This document shows, piece after piece, positions 16,694 through 25,258 of a stretch of DNA of 64,000 nt. The position numbers were made by a program, and so were the translations under genes. Positions within the stretch are counted from its first letter, which is position 1. Every line of letters begins with the position of its first letter. Origin of the DNA: CAVWCW01 sp963753615 (GTDB lineage Bacteria > Pseudomonadota > Gammaproteobacteria > Chromatiales > Chromatiaceae); contig CAVWCW010000022.1 of assembly GCA_963753615.1 (NCBI GenBank), forward strand, positions 1 through 64,000, given 5' to 3'. Below the pieces are notes generated by a model, which was not told the origin of the DNA, did no database searches, and saw only the letters and a program-made list of their open reading frames with translations.

Positions 16694-18475
16694 TCACTCT
16701 TCGATAGCCGGCTTGCGGATACGCAGCGACAGCTCCCGCAATTGCTCCTGGCCGACCTCCGAGGGGGCGCTGGTAAGCAGACAGGCGGCAGTCTGGGTCT
16801 TGGGGAAGGCCATCACCTCGCGGATCGACTGGGCGCCGGCCATGAGCATCACCAATCGGTCTAGACCGAAGGCCATGCCGCCGTGGGGCGGGCAACCGTA
16901 CTTCAGGGCGGTGAGCAGAAAGCCGAATTTATCCTCCGCCTCCTGCTCGCCGATGTCGAGCAGGCGGAACACACGCTGCTGCACCTCGGGGCGGTGGATA
17001 CGGATCGAGCCGCCGCCGATCTCGCTGCCGTTGAGCACCATGTCGTAGGCCCGGGATTGGCAGTTGCCGGGATCGGACTCCAGCAGGTCCAACTGCTCCT
17101 CCTTGGGGGCCGTGAAGGGATGGTGCAGGGGGTTCCAGCGGTCGTGGTTCTCATCCCACTCGAACATCGGGAAGTCTACCACCCACAGCGGCCGCCAGCC
17201 CGACTCCATCAACTCCAGATCCTCGCCCAGCTTGACCCGCAGGGCGCCCAGGGCCTCGTTGACCACGCTCGCCTTGTCGGCGCCGAAGAAGATCAAATCG
17301 CCGTTTTCGGCCCCGGTGCGCTGCATAATGCCGTCGACCGCGCTGTCCGGCAGGAACTTGAGGATCGGCGACTGCAGCCCTTCACGGCCCTTGGCCCAGT
17401 CGTTGACCTTGACATAGGCCAGGCCCTTGGCGCCGTATATGCCGACGAACTTGGTGTAGTCGTCGATCTCCTTGCGCGTGAGCTTGCTGCCCTGGGGCAG
17501 GCGCAGGGCGGCGACCCGGCCTTTCGGGTCCTGAGCGGGACCTGCGAACACCTTGAACTCCACCTCATCCATCAGGTCTCCGACGTCCACCAGTTCCAGG
17601 GGCACACGCAGGTCTGGACGATCGGAACCGAAGCGCTGCATGGCCTCGGCATAGCTCATGCGCGGAAAGGGGTCGGGCAGCTCAGCGTCCATCTGTTCGC
17701 GGAACAGCTGGCGGATCATCTCCTCCATGATATCCATGAACTCGTCTTCGCTGAGGAATGAGGCCTCGACGTCGAGCTGGGTGAATTCAGGCTGGCGGTC
17801 GGCGCGCAGGTCCTCGTCGCGGAAGCAGCGCACAATCTGGTAGTAGCGGTCCATGCCCGACATCATCAGCAACTGCTTGAACAGTTGCGGCGACTGGGGC
17901 AAGGCGAAGAAATGGCCGGCGTGGGTGCGGCTGGGGACCAGGTAGTCGCGGGCCCCTTCCGGGGTGGCCTTGGTCAGCATCGGGGTTTCGATATCGAGGA
18001 ACCCCTGGCCCTCCATGTAGCGGCGCAAGGCGCCGGTGACGCGAGCCCGCAGCCGGATGCGCTCCAGCATCTCGGGCCGGCGCAGATCGATGTAGCGGTA
18101 GCGCAGGCGCACCTCTTCCGATGCCTTCTCATGCTCGTCGAGCTGGAACGGCGGGGTGTCGGCCTTGTTCAGCACCTCCAGTTCCAATCCCAGGACCTCC
18201 ACCTCGCCAGTGGCCATGTCCGGGTTGGTGGTTCCCTCGGGGCGATGTCGCACCCGGCCCTTCACCCGCAACACGAACTCGTTACGCACCTGTTCGGCAA
18301 TTGCGAAGCTGTCGGCCCGGTCCGGGTCGAATACCACCTGCAGCAGGCCCTCGCGGTCGCGCAGGTCGATGAAGATCACGCCGCCGTGGTCGCGCCGCCG
18401 GTGCACCCAGCCGCACAGTTCTAGTTCCTGATCGATATGGGAGGCGTTGATCTGTCCGCAATAGTGGCTGCGCAT
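16694..18475 (-). CDS. aspS: Aspartyl-tRNA synthetase
   Basis: A 593-residue class II synthetase of normal bacterial length. It charges tRNA(Asp), or tRNA(Asp) and tRNA(Asn) if the organism lacks AsnRS. The N-terminal OB-fold begins RSHYCGQI and includes VHRRRDHGGVIFIDLRDREG at about 24-43. Motif 2 is FRDEDLRADRQPEFTQLD at about 218-235, and motif 3 is GLDRLVML near the C-terminus. The bacterial GAD insertion lies between motifs 2 and 3. It follows fmdB by 99 bases on the same strand, the common gammaproteobacterial order. Confidence 0.97.
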   Translation of the reverse strand: MRSHYCGQINASHIDQELELCGWVHRRRDHGGVIFIDLRDREGLLQVVFDPDRADSFAIAEQVRNEFVLRVKGRVRHRPEGTTNPDMATGEVEVLGLELEVLNKADTPPFQLDEHEKASEEVRLRYRYIDLRRPEMLERIRLRARVTGALRRYMEGQGFLDIETPMLTKATPEGARDYLVPSRTHAGHFFALPQSPQLFKQLLMMSGMDRYYQIVRCFRDEDLRADRQPEFTQLDVEASFLSEDEFMDIMEEMIRQLFREQMDAELPDPFPRMSYAEAMQRFGSDRPDLRVPLELVDVGDLMDEVEFKVFAGPAQDPKGRVAALRLPQGSKLTRKEIDDYTKFVGIYGAKGLAYVKVNDWAKGREGLQSPILKFLPDSAVDGIMQRTGAENGDLIFFGADKASVVNEALGALRVKLGEDLELMESGWRPLWVVDFPMFEWDENHDRWNPLHHPFTAPKEEQLDLLESDPGNCQSRAYDMVLNGSEIGGGSIRIHRPEVQQRVFRLLDIGEQEAEDKFGFLLTALKYGCPPHGGMAFGLDRLVMLMAGAQSIREVMAFPKTQTAACLLTSAPSEVGQEQLRELSLRIRKPAIEE

Positions 18476-18574
18476 GAAACTGGATTCCTTGGATTACAGG
18501 TGGCCGGCACGCAGGCGCGGCGATAAAAGGCGAAAATGGTACGTAGCGACCGCGGCCGGCGCAAGCAACGGGAT

Positions 18575-18874
18575 CTATTTGCCCGAGGTCGTCTTCTCAG
18601 CCGGCTTGGGTTTGGCCTTGTCGCCGGACTTGGCGGTCGGTTTTTCCCCGCCTTTGCCCGCGCCGGTCTCATGCAGGTTGCGCTTGCTGCCGCCCTTTTT
18701 GAAGTCGGTCTCGTACCAGCCGCCGCCCTTGAGACGAAAGCCAGCGGCGGAGATCAGCTTCTTCAGCGCGGGCTGGCCGCACTCCGGGCAATCGGTTAGC
18801 GGTGCGGCGCTCATCTTCTGGATGGCCTCCATCTCGTGGCCACAGGCCTCGCAGCGGTATTCGTAGATAGGCAT
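18575..18874 (-). CDS. FmdB-family zinc-ribbon protein
   Basis: A 99-residue protein that starts with the family hallmark MPIYEYRCEACGHEMEAIQK. CxxC pairs at about 8-11 and 34-37 form a zinc ribbon. The tail is Lys/Pro/Gly-rich and low-complexity, ending KPAEKTTSGK. FmdB-type proteins are regularly encoded upstream of aspS; their role is thought to be regulatory but is not settled. Confidence 0.9.
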   Translation of the reverse strand: MPIYEYRCEACGHEMEAIQKMSAAPLTDCPECGQPALKKLISAAGFRLKGGGWYETDFKKGGSKRNLHETGAGKGGEKPTAKSGDKAKPKPAEKTTSGK

Positions 18875-19070
18875 GGCGTCGTCACCTCAGCGGGTACCGA
18901 ATTGGGATGGATTGCGCGCGCTAGGTGGGGCGCGTTGCCGGGCTTTTCAAGTCAATCGCGCATATTATCATAGTCTTATGGGTTCTGCCCTAGCTGTTGG
19001 TCGCGGCGCCTGGACAGGGCTCGGCCGGGACCCGACAATAGCGGCCCAAGTCGGCCGACAACCCATTCAC

Positions 19071-19928
19071 ATGCCCCAGCCCGGTCCACCGAAGAGCGTT
19101 CTGATCACTGGCTGCTCCAGCGGCATCGGCCGCTGCGCGGCCTTCGGCCTGCAGCGCCGAGGCTATCGGGTGTTCGCCAGCGCCCGCAAGTCGGCAGACG
19201 TCGAGGCCCTGCGCGCGGAGGGGCTGGATTGCCTGCAGCTGGACTTGGACGACCCGGTCAGCATCGCGGCCGCGGTGGAGCAGGTATCGGCGGCCACCGG
19301 CGGAGCGATCTACGCCTTGTTCAACAACGGCGCCTACGGCCAGCCTGGGGCGGTAGAGGACCTGACCCGCGAGGTGTTGCGTGCCCAGCTCGAAACCAAC
19401 CTGCTCGGCTGGCACGATCTGACCCGGCGCCTGCTTCCGCTGATGCGGCGCCAGGGTGCGGGCCGAATCATCCAGAACAGTTCGGTGCTCGGCCTGGTCG
19501 CCATGCCCTACCGTGGCGCCTACAACTGCAGCAAGTACGCCCTGGAGGGGCTCACCGACACCCTGCGCCTGGAGCTAAGCGGCAGCGGCGTCCACGTCAG
19601 CCTGATCGAACCCGGGCCGATCGAAAGCCGCTTCCGGGCCAACGCCATGCGCATGTGGCAACGCAATATCGACGCCGAACACAGCTTCCACCGGGGCCCA
19701 TACGCGGCAATGCAGGCGCGGCTGGAAAAAGAGGGCCCGGCAGCCCCCTTCACCCTCCCCCCTACCGCGGTGCTCAAACGAGTGATCCACGCCCTGGAAA
19801 GCCCACGGCCCAAGCCCCGCTACTATGTGACCACGCCCACCTACCTGTTCGGATTCCTGCGCCGGGTGCTCCCGACCCGGGCCCTGGACGCCCTGCTGCG
19901 CCGGACCTCGGGAAACGGCAAGCGTTAG
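19071..19928 (+). CDS. Short-chain dehydrogenase/reductase
   Basis: 285 residues from ATG 19071, the start that places the Rossmann motif TGCSSGIGR at the usual position (about residues 12-20). The catalytic residues are Ser in QNSSVLGL and the pair YNCSKYALEG (YxxxK) at about 150-159. NNGAYG is the conserved NNAG-type turn. The C-terminal phrase PRYYVTTPTYLFGFLRRVLP suggests a membrane-associating tail, as in SDRs acting on lipids or steroids. Substrate unknown. No co-directional neighbour; a long non-coding stretch follows. Confidence 0.85.
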   Translation: MPQPGPPKSVLITGCSSGIGRCAAFGLQRRGYRVFASARKSADVEALRAEGLDCLQLDLDDPVSIAAAVEQVSAATGGAIYALFNNGAYGQPGAVEDLTREVLRAQLETNLLGWHDLTRRLLPLMRRQGAGRIIQNSSVLGLVAMPYRGAYNCSKYALEGLTDTLRLELSGSGVHVSLIEPGPIESRFRANAMRMWQRNIDAEHSFHRGPYAAMQARLEKEGPAAPFTLPPTAVLKRVIHALESPRPKPRYYVTTPTYLFGFLRRVLPTRALDALLRRTSGNGKR

Positions 19929-20359
19929 CCCGCCGACAGTATCCTGCGGTTTGGGGAGGCTCGCGAAATCTCGGTAACCGGCCGCGGAAAACTGAAAACT
20001 GCCACTCTTCATTGGCTGCGAAACCCGGGGCAATGTGGCCGCGACTAACGAAAGCGCTGGCACGCGCGCCTGAACGGACCGGTGGACCCGTGTGGCCATA
20101 TGTCGACGCAGGCGGCGGATGACGGTTGCTTTTCCGCACAGCCCCCCTGGGGCGAGGAATATGATCAGCGCAATCGTTGTCGCCGGCACCACAATGTCGT
20201 GTCGGAGATTAAGCAAAACGCCTATATCCGTAGGCCGTGAAACCACCCAAGAATGACATGAAACGCGGCCTGACCGGACACACTGAGGCATTGTCCCGGC
20301 GCGGTTGAAAGAAACTCGTTCTATTGCGCTCTATTTAGCTGCAGCTCCTCAGGGGGTTT
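19929..20359. other. Intergenic region without a supported gene
   Basis: 431 bases between the SDR stop and a small minus-strand gene. Open frames here lack ribosome sites and protein-like composition. No terminator with a T tract and no repeat shared with the rest of the window was seen. Confidence 0.4.
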
Positions 20360-20572
20360 TTAGGCGTTCCGTTCCGTTTCGTTGATTTCATCCATAGTCG
20401 ATAGTTCTCTCAATCCTTCGAATGCGTCGTCGATAAGTTTTATTGATTTTTCGTACGTATCATTATTGACGAGTCTGTCTCTCTCTGCCATGAGCAACAA
20501 CAACTTGATTCCGTAGAGTGCATTCCCGACTCGATCCTCAACAGTGTGCATCGTAGCTTTTAGGGTACGCAT
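20360..20572 (-). CDS. Small helical protein, unknown
   Basis: A 70-residue acidic, helix-forming protein preceded by a purine-rich GAGAGAGAAAAAAG ribosome site. The N-terminus MRTLKATMHTVEDRVGNALYG contains a His in a helical context that faintly resembles the dimerisation/phosphotransfer helix of histidine kinases; this is a weak impression. It sits in a locally AT-rich island (about 20340-21040) unlike the flanking core genes, which suggests transfer. The base pattern is protein-like, but the short length keeps confidence modest. Confidence 0.45.
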   Translation of the reverse strand: MRTLKATMHTVEDRVGNALYGIKLLLLMAERDRLVNNDTYEKSIKLIDDAFEGLRELSTMDEINETERNA

Positions 20573-21048
20573 CTTTTTTCTCTCTCATGTCCGTTTCTTT
20601 CGTTACTATATCCGCTGGAAGTAGCCTCGGAAGCCGGCGCCCGATTTCCTGCGAGAATGTCCTTCGGTAAGCTCCGTCTACCGTTGAAATCCTGTTCAAC
20701 CCACGAGGATCGAATCCATTCATCACCCTCAATTGCTGAAGTAAATCTGGGGATTGGACCATGCCACACCATAGAGCTTAGGCGCATAAACTTAAGGAAA
20801 GCTTATGGACCTCATCAGAGAACAATATATTTTGAAAATGTGACGCGCATCCCATTCCCGCAATCCTCAAGCCCAGTGAGTATTTCGGGTCCCGCCCTGA
20901 GAGCATGTGTGAGCAAGAAATCAATTTTGCAGAAAAATCATGGGTTAAAACATATCAAGCGATGAGAAAAAAGATTCTACCGGAGATACTACGACTCGAC
21001 TTGAAGTTAACCTTGATTAGTTACGAGAGTTAGTTCTGGTTGCCGCGG
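20573..21048. other. AT-richer spacer without a supported gene
   Basis: Divergent spacer upstream of the small gene at 20360. An open frame at 20538-20762 on the minus strand overlaps that gene in another frame and is not convincing. Nothing else recognised before the 250-bp repeat begins. Confidence 0.4.
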
Positions 21049-21300
21049 AGAATTAACCCGGATATTTCACCGGGTATCGCGCCCCTGGCGCAGGGCCTGT
21101 GCGCCTGGACGCCGCTGTGGAGCGAAATCGATAGCCGAAGCTCCCGATTGAGTGAAGCGCAAGCCCAGGCGTGCGCGAACCAGCCAGGGGTGCGATAGCC
21201 AGGCGGCGTGATACAGGGTGTTTCGCTGCAGACGTCCCCCGCAGCCCTATTCAAGGCCTCGAATTTCCAGTCGCTTATGGGCAGCCGCCTGGCGGCCCGC
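21049..21300 (+). repeat. 250-bp non-coding direct repeat, copy 1
   Basis: Matches 36604-36853 in the same orientation along its whole length, with scattered substitutions and a few indels. Both copies run from GAATT...CCCGGATATTTCACC through AGTGAAGCGCAAGCCCAGGC and CAGGGGTGCGATAGCCAGGC to GTCGCTTATG.GCAGCCGC. No shared open frame is preserved, since differences fall at all codon positions. No flanking direct repeats or terminal inverted repeats are obvious. Confidence 0.85.
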
Positions 21301-21483
21301 ACCGAAATATTCAGGTTAAGAGGATCCAACGCTGTCGAGGCGACTCCAACCCCGCCCTGAGGGGGGGCTGGGATATCCTGGCCGCTGGCTCGGCCCGAGG
21401 GCGGCCGCTCTGCTTGGCACTGGCCGGCGTTTGACGTGAGGAACCGCTGCACAAGCTGAGTAAGGGTCCCGACCAGGCCTTGC

Positions 21484-23064
21484 TTACGCCTGGGCGAAGT
21501 AGCTCGCGAGGAAGTCGTCGAAGGAAACGTCGTCGGCGGCCTCGATCTCATGCTGGCGCCGCCAGGCCCGCTCGGCCTCTTTCGTAAACAGGCGTTGACG
21601 CTCCGGACTCAGCGAGACGTCATCGAACCATTCCCGGTGCTGCTCGGACAAGCGTTGAGCGATACCGAAAAAGCCCTCCCTGCGTGTGCGCATCTCGGCC
21701 AACATACGGGCCGACGGAGTCAGCTCCGGGTCTGCAACCAAGGCCCGCTGGCGCGCCAGACTCGCAGAATAGGGGGCGGCCGAATCATCTCCGTCCAGCA
21801 GTTCGCAGACCCCGGTCATGGCCTCCAGCAGTTCCCCGGCCCAATCCCGCAACTTGAGTTCCCGGCCATTTCGCTGCAGGTACAGATGCGGGTCACGGCC
21901 ACGATGGGCCACTCCACCCTGGTTGCGGTCGATCTCCTGACGCTCGTGAGGGTTGATGGGCGGGCTGTCCGCCAGCAGGCAAAACAACAGCAAGGCCTCG
22001 AGGAAGCGGACCTGGGGCTCTGAGATGCCCAGGGGGTCGAAAGCATTGATGTCCAGGGAACGCAGTTCGACGTACTGCACCCCACGCCGCTGCAGGGCCA
22101 AACTGGGCTTTTCGTTTCCGTCAGGGGTCTGCTTGGGGCGCACCGAGCTGTAGTACTCGTTCTCAATCTGGAGAATATTGGCGTTGAGCTGCTCGTAGCG
22201 CCCGTTAACCTTAACGCCGACCCGCTGGTACTCGGGGCAAGGGGTCTCGATGGCCCAGATCAGGCTGGCCAGGTAGGCTTCCAACCCGTCGTAGTCGGCC
22301 TTGACCCCGGTGCCCAACTCTTTGCTGTTCTGGTAGCCGATGTCACCCATTCGCAGGGAACAGGCATAGGGCTCGAAGTAGGTGCTGGCATCAAACTCCG
22401 GCAACCGGGTCGGGCGCCCGCCAAGAAACGACTTGCATACTGCCGGCGAGGCGCCGAACAGGTACGACACCAGCCAGCCCCAACGCAAAAGGTTACGGAT
22501 CAGGCCAAAATAGCGGACGTCGATATAGGTTCGCAGCGGCCCCACTTGGCCGTCCAGCGCCTGCAACGCCGGCCACAGGCCGGCAGGGGGGGAATAGTTG
22601 AAGTGGGCGCCCGCGATCACCTGCATTACCTTGCCGTAGCGGTGGCCGAGACCGCGTCGGTAAACGGTCTTCATCACCCCCGCATTCGAATGGCCGTACT
22701 CGGCGATCGGAATACTGTCCGGGTCGGCCAGCACACAGGGCATGCTGGTGGCCCATAGGGTTTCGTCACCCAGCCCCTGATAGACGAACTTGTGGGCATC
22801 CTGGAGAAACTCCAGGGCCGCCGTCGGCGAACCCAGGGGCGGAGTAATGATCTCCAGCAACGCCTCCGAATAGTCCGTGGTGAGGTAGGGGTGGGTCAAC
22901 GGCGAGCCAAACACCCGCGGATGCGGTCGTTGCGAGATGCCGCCGGTCGGGGCCACCCGAAGGCTCTCCTTCTCCAGCCCGATCAGGCCGCCTCGGAGCA
23001 GTTCCGCGCCGCCGCTGTTGATCAGCCCGGCCAAGCACTGTTCCACCTTTCGATAAGAATTCAA
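21484..23064 (-). CDS. gshA: Glutamate-cysteine ligase
   Basis: A 526-residue enzyme of the gammaproteobacterial GshA type (about 518 in E. coli). It makes gamma-glutamylcysteine, the first step of glutathione synthesis. Visible hallmarks are GLIGLEKESLRV near residues 26-37, TTDYSEALLEIITPP near 62-76, HFNYSPP, and YVELRSLDINAFDPLG near 330. The start is TTG at 23064 with GAAAGGGG upstream. The gene stands alone on the minus strand; gshB is not in the window. Confidence 0.95.
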   Translation of the reverse strand: MNSYRKVEQCLAGLINSGGAELLRGGLIGLEKESLRVAPTGGISQRPHPRVFGSPLTHPYLTTDYSEALLEIITPPLGSPTAALEFLQDAHKFVYQGLGDETLWATSMPCVLADPDSIPIAEYGHSNAGVMKTVYRRGLGHRYGKVMQVIAGAHFNYSPPAGLWPALQALDGQVGPLRTYIDVRYFGLIRNLLRWGWLVSYLFGASPAVCKSFLGGRPTRLPEFDASTYFEPYACSLRMGDIGYQNSKELGTGVKADYDGLEAYLASLIWAIETPCPEYQRVGVKVNGRYEQLNANILQIENEYYSSVRPKQTPDGNEKPSLALQRRGVQYVELRSLDINAFDPLGISEPQVRFLEALLLFCLLADSPPINPHERQEIDRNQGGVAHRGRDPHLYLQRNGRELKLRDWAGELLEAMTGVCELLDGDDSAAPYSASLARQRALVADPELTPSARMLAEMRTRREGFFGIAQRLSEQHREWFDDVSLSPERQRLFTKEAERAWRRQHEIEAADDVSFDDFLASYFAQA

Positions 23065-23182
23065 GCAAGTCCCCTTTCGGTGGGGCCGTGGCCGTGGCCG
23101 CGGCGCAGGCGCGATTATACGATCCGCGCACCCGATTTTGATACCGGGAAAGCAGCCGGGAGGCGAGAAATCCTTTGCCTGG

Positions 23183-23719
23183 TCAGTGACTGAAGATCGC
23201 GGCGCCGTTCCTAGAGATCGCGGGCAGCGACGGCTCGGGAGCGGCGGCCCTAGCCAGGACCTGCTGGGCCTCGTCGATGGCCTGGTCCAGGTACCAGCCG
23301 AACAATTCGGGGGTATTGATGCCGACGATGCGGCGGCTCAACTCCGTGCCGTCCGGTCCCAGAAACAACAGGGTTGGGGTCACATAGACACCCTGGCGCG
23401 AGGCGAAACGGGCGCCGGAAAGGGGCTGGCCGGCGAAATCCCGCACCTGCTCGCCGGGGTCGATAAGCAACTCGCGAATCAACACCCGCTCCCGGTACTG
23501 ACCACTCTTGAGCATCGGGAGCAGCTGTTCGCGCTTTAGCAGATCGCACCAACCGCAGTGTTCCTGGGACACCATCAGCAGGATCACCAGCCCGCGGTCT
23601 CGCGCCATGGCCCCGTCGGCGGAAAAATCGGTCGCCCGCTGGACCTCCTGCGCCAGTGCGCTGCCCCATAGCGATAGGCCCAACAGGGACCAGCCGACCC
23701 GCAAACCGATCTTTCTCAT
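23183..23719 (-). CDS. Periplasmic thioredoxin-fold protein with CGWC motif
   Basis: 178 residues from ATG 23719, where a signal peptide begins (VGWSLLGLSLWGSALA). The active-site motif HCGWCDLL is at about residues 56-63, and the cis-Pro loop is YVTPTLLF near 113. Resembles the SoxW / DsbD-gamma / Thioredoxin_7 group that reduces or surveys thiols in the periplasm. The long upstream frame to 24184 is antisense to the neighbouring peptidase gene. Divergent from that gene; the partner protein is unknown. Confidence 0.8.
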   Translation of the reverse strand: MRKIGLRVGWSLLGLSLWGSALAQEVQRATDFSADGAMARDRGLVILLMVSQEHCGWCDLLKREQLLPMLKSGQYRERVLIRELLIDPGEQVRDFAGQPLSGARFASRQGVYVTPTLLFLGPDGTELSRRIVGINTPELFGWYLDQAIDEAQQVLARAAAPEPSLPAISRNGAAIFSH

Positions 23720-23816
23720 CCTGATATCACCTCTCGCCGCCAGCAGGGCTTGCGCTCGCGCCTTCGACCCTGGAGGATTAGGGCGAAACACTCCCTTTGC
23801 AAGCCAGGAGCCACCC

Positions 23817-24743
23817 ATGCCGCCGATAGCCCGCACCCTGCTTTGCCTGCTGCCCTTGTTCGCGCCCTGGGCCACTTCGACGGCAGGCGAGAGCCTGGCC
23901 GGCACGCGCTTCAGCATGGTCGAGACCCCGGCCCCGGCCCCCGGGAGCGAGGGCGTCACTTCGCCCTGGGCCGATCTCGATCCCGGTCGGCTCGAACTGC
24001 GTTCGGCCAGCGCCCTGGTGATGGACGCCGAGGGCCGACAAGTGTTCAGCCGTAACCCCGACCAGGCAGTGCCCATCGCCTCGATCACCAAGCTGATGAC
24101 GGCTATGGTGGTGCTGGACGCCGAGGTCGACATGGAGCAGATGATCACCATCCGTAAGCAGGACCGGGACCTGCACAAGCTCACCGGATCGCGTCTGCGC
24201 TACGGCAAGGCCAGCCTGAACCGGCGCGAGCTGCTGCTGATCGCCTTGCTGGCGTCGGAAAACGCCGCCGCCGCTGCCCTCGGGCGCACAACCTTCCCCG
24301 GCGGCAGCGCCGAGTTCGTGCGCGCCATGAACCGCAAGGCCGCCGATCTGGGAATGGAGCACAGCCGCTTTGTCGACCCCACTGGCCTGTATGCGGAGAA
24401 CCGGGCCAGCCCCCGAGACCTGGTGAAATTGACCCGGGCCGCCTACAAATACCCGCTGATCCGCCAGGCCAGTACTACTCCGAGCCTGGAAGTGCGCCCC
24501 TATACGCGGCGGGACCCCTTGGTCTACCGCAACACCAACCGGCTGCTGAAGAACGACGCCTGGAACATCGAACTAAGCAAGACCGGGTTCATCGAGGAGG
24601 CCGGCCGCTGCCTGGTAATGCGAGCCGAAGTCTCCGGCTACGACCTGTATATCGTGTTGCTGAACTCCTTCGGCAAGTTAACCCCCTTCGGCGACTCCAA
24701 CCGCTTGCGCAAGTGGCTGCAGGCGGAATTGACCCAGGGATAG
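23817..24743 (+). CDS. pbpG: D-alanyl-D-alanine endopeptidase, PbpG-like
   Basis: 308 residues from ATG 23817, with AGGAG just upstream and a signal peptide (TLLCLLPLFAPWATSTAG). Serine peptidase S11 with all three motifs: SITK at about residue 90, SEN at about 150, and KTG at about 257. It cleaves DD-crosslinks in peptidoglycan in the periplasm (PBP7/8 type). Length matches E. coli PbpG (about 310). No partner genes in an operon. Confidence 0.9.
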   Translation: MPPIARTLLCLLPLFAPWATSTAGESLAGTRFSMVETPAPAPGSEGVTSPWADLDPGRLELRSASALVMDAEGRQVFSRNPDQAVPIASITKLMTAMVVLDAEVDMEQMITIRKQDRDLHKLTGSRLRYGKASLNRRELLLIALLASENAAAAALGRTTFPGGSAEFVRAMNRKAADLGMEHSRFVDPTGLYAENRASPRDLVKLTRAAYKYPLIRQASTTPSLEVRPYTRRDPLVYRNTNRLLKNDAWNIELSKTGFIEEAGRCLVMRAEVSGYDLYIVLLNSFGKLTPFGDSNRLRKWLQAELTQG

Positions 24744-25052
24744 CACTGTTTCGGTGCGGAGACCCGCGCCAGCGCCCGATTTCCATCCCTCCGGAGCGAA
24801 GCAGCAGTTGCCAGTCCGACCCGGACCATTCAGAGGCCCGCCCCACAGCGTTCCACCCCGGAAGGCTGGGCGAGTACGCCGGAGCGAGAAGGCCTTGCCC
24901 GGCAGGCGGCGTCGCTTCCGCCGCGAGGCCCAATCCTGAATCTGATTGGCGCCGTTGCTGGCGGGCCGGGTTCGAAAGCAGAGATGGCGCAATACTTGCG
25001 TGGACTTGAAGCGACGGCACTCCGCCGCAGCTACGAGAGAGGAACCCGCACG

Positions 25053-25235
25053 ATGTACCATCCCCTCAACCCGTTCGGCTATGACGAATCCGTGCTGCAA
25101 TCCGACGACGACTTCGAGCCCTATGGCTTCGGCGGCCAGCGCTTGGCGCAGGCAGACTGGAGCACGCACGGTGCACCACGGAAACGCGATTTCCGCGAGG
25201 TCATCGAGGCTTCAGTGCTGACGGGCATGGAGTAA
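25053..25235 (+). CDS. Small acidic protein
   Basis: 60 residues from ATG 25053, preceded by AGAGAGGA at good spacing. Sequence begins MYHPLNPFGYDESVLQSDDD and is rich in D, F, Y and G with a short basic segment (PRKRDFRE). No known domain. A longer start at 24984 is possible but lacks a ribosome site. Lies between pbpG and the convergent prc. Conservation would decide whether it is real. Confidence 0.5.
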   Translation: MYHPLNPFGYDESVLQSDDDFEPYGFGGQRLAQADWSTHGAPRKRDFREVIEASVLTGME

Positions 25236-25258
25236 CGGAAAGAAGGCCGGCCAGCCCC

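Noticed and set aside
16883..17761. Plus-strand frame of 292 codons inside aspS
   Set aside because: Antisense to an intact aspS.
20538..20762. Minus-strand ORF of 74 codons overlapping the small helical gene
   Set aside because: It overlaps a better candidate in another frame and has no protein-like pattern or ribosome site.
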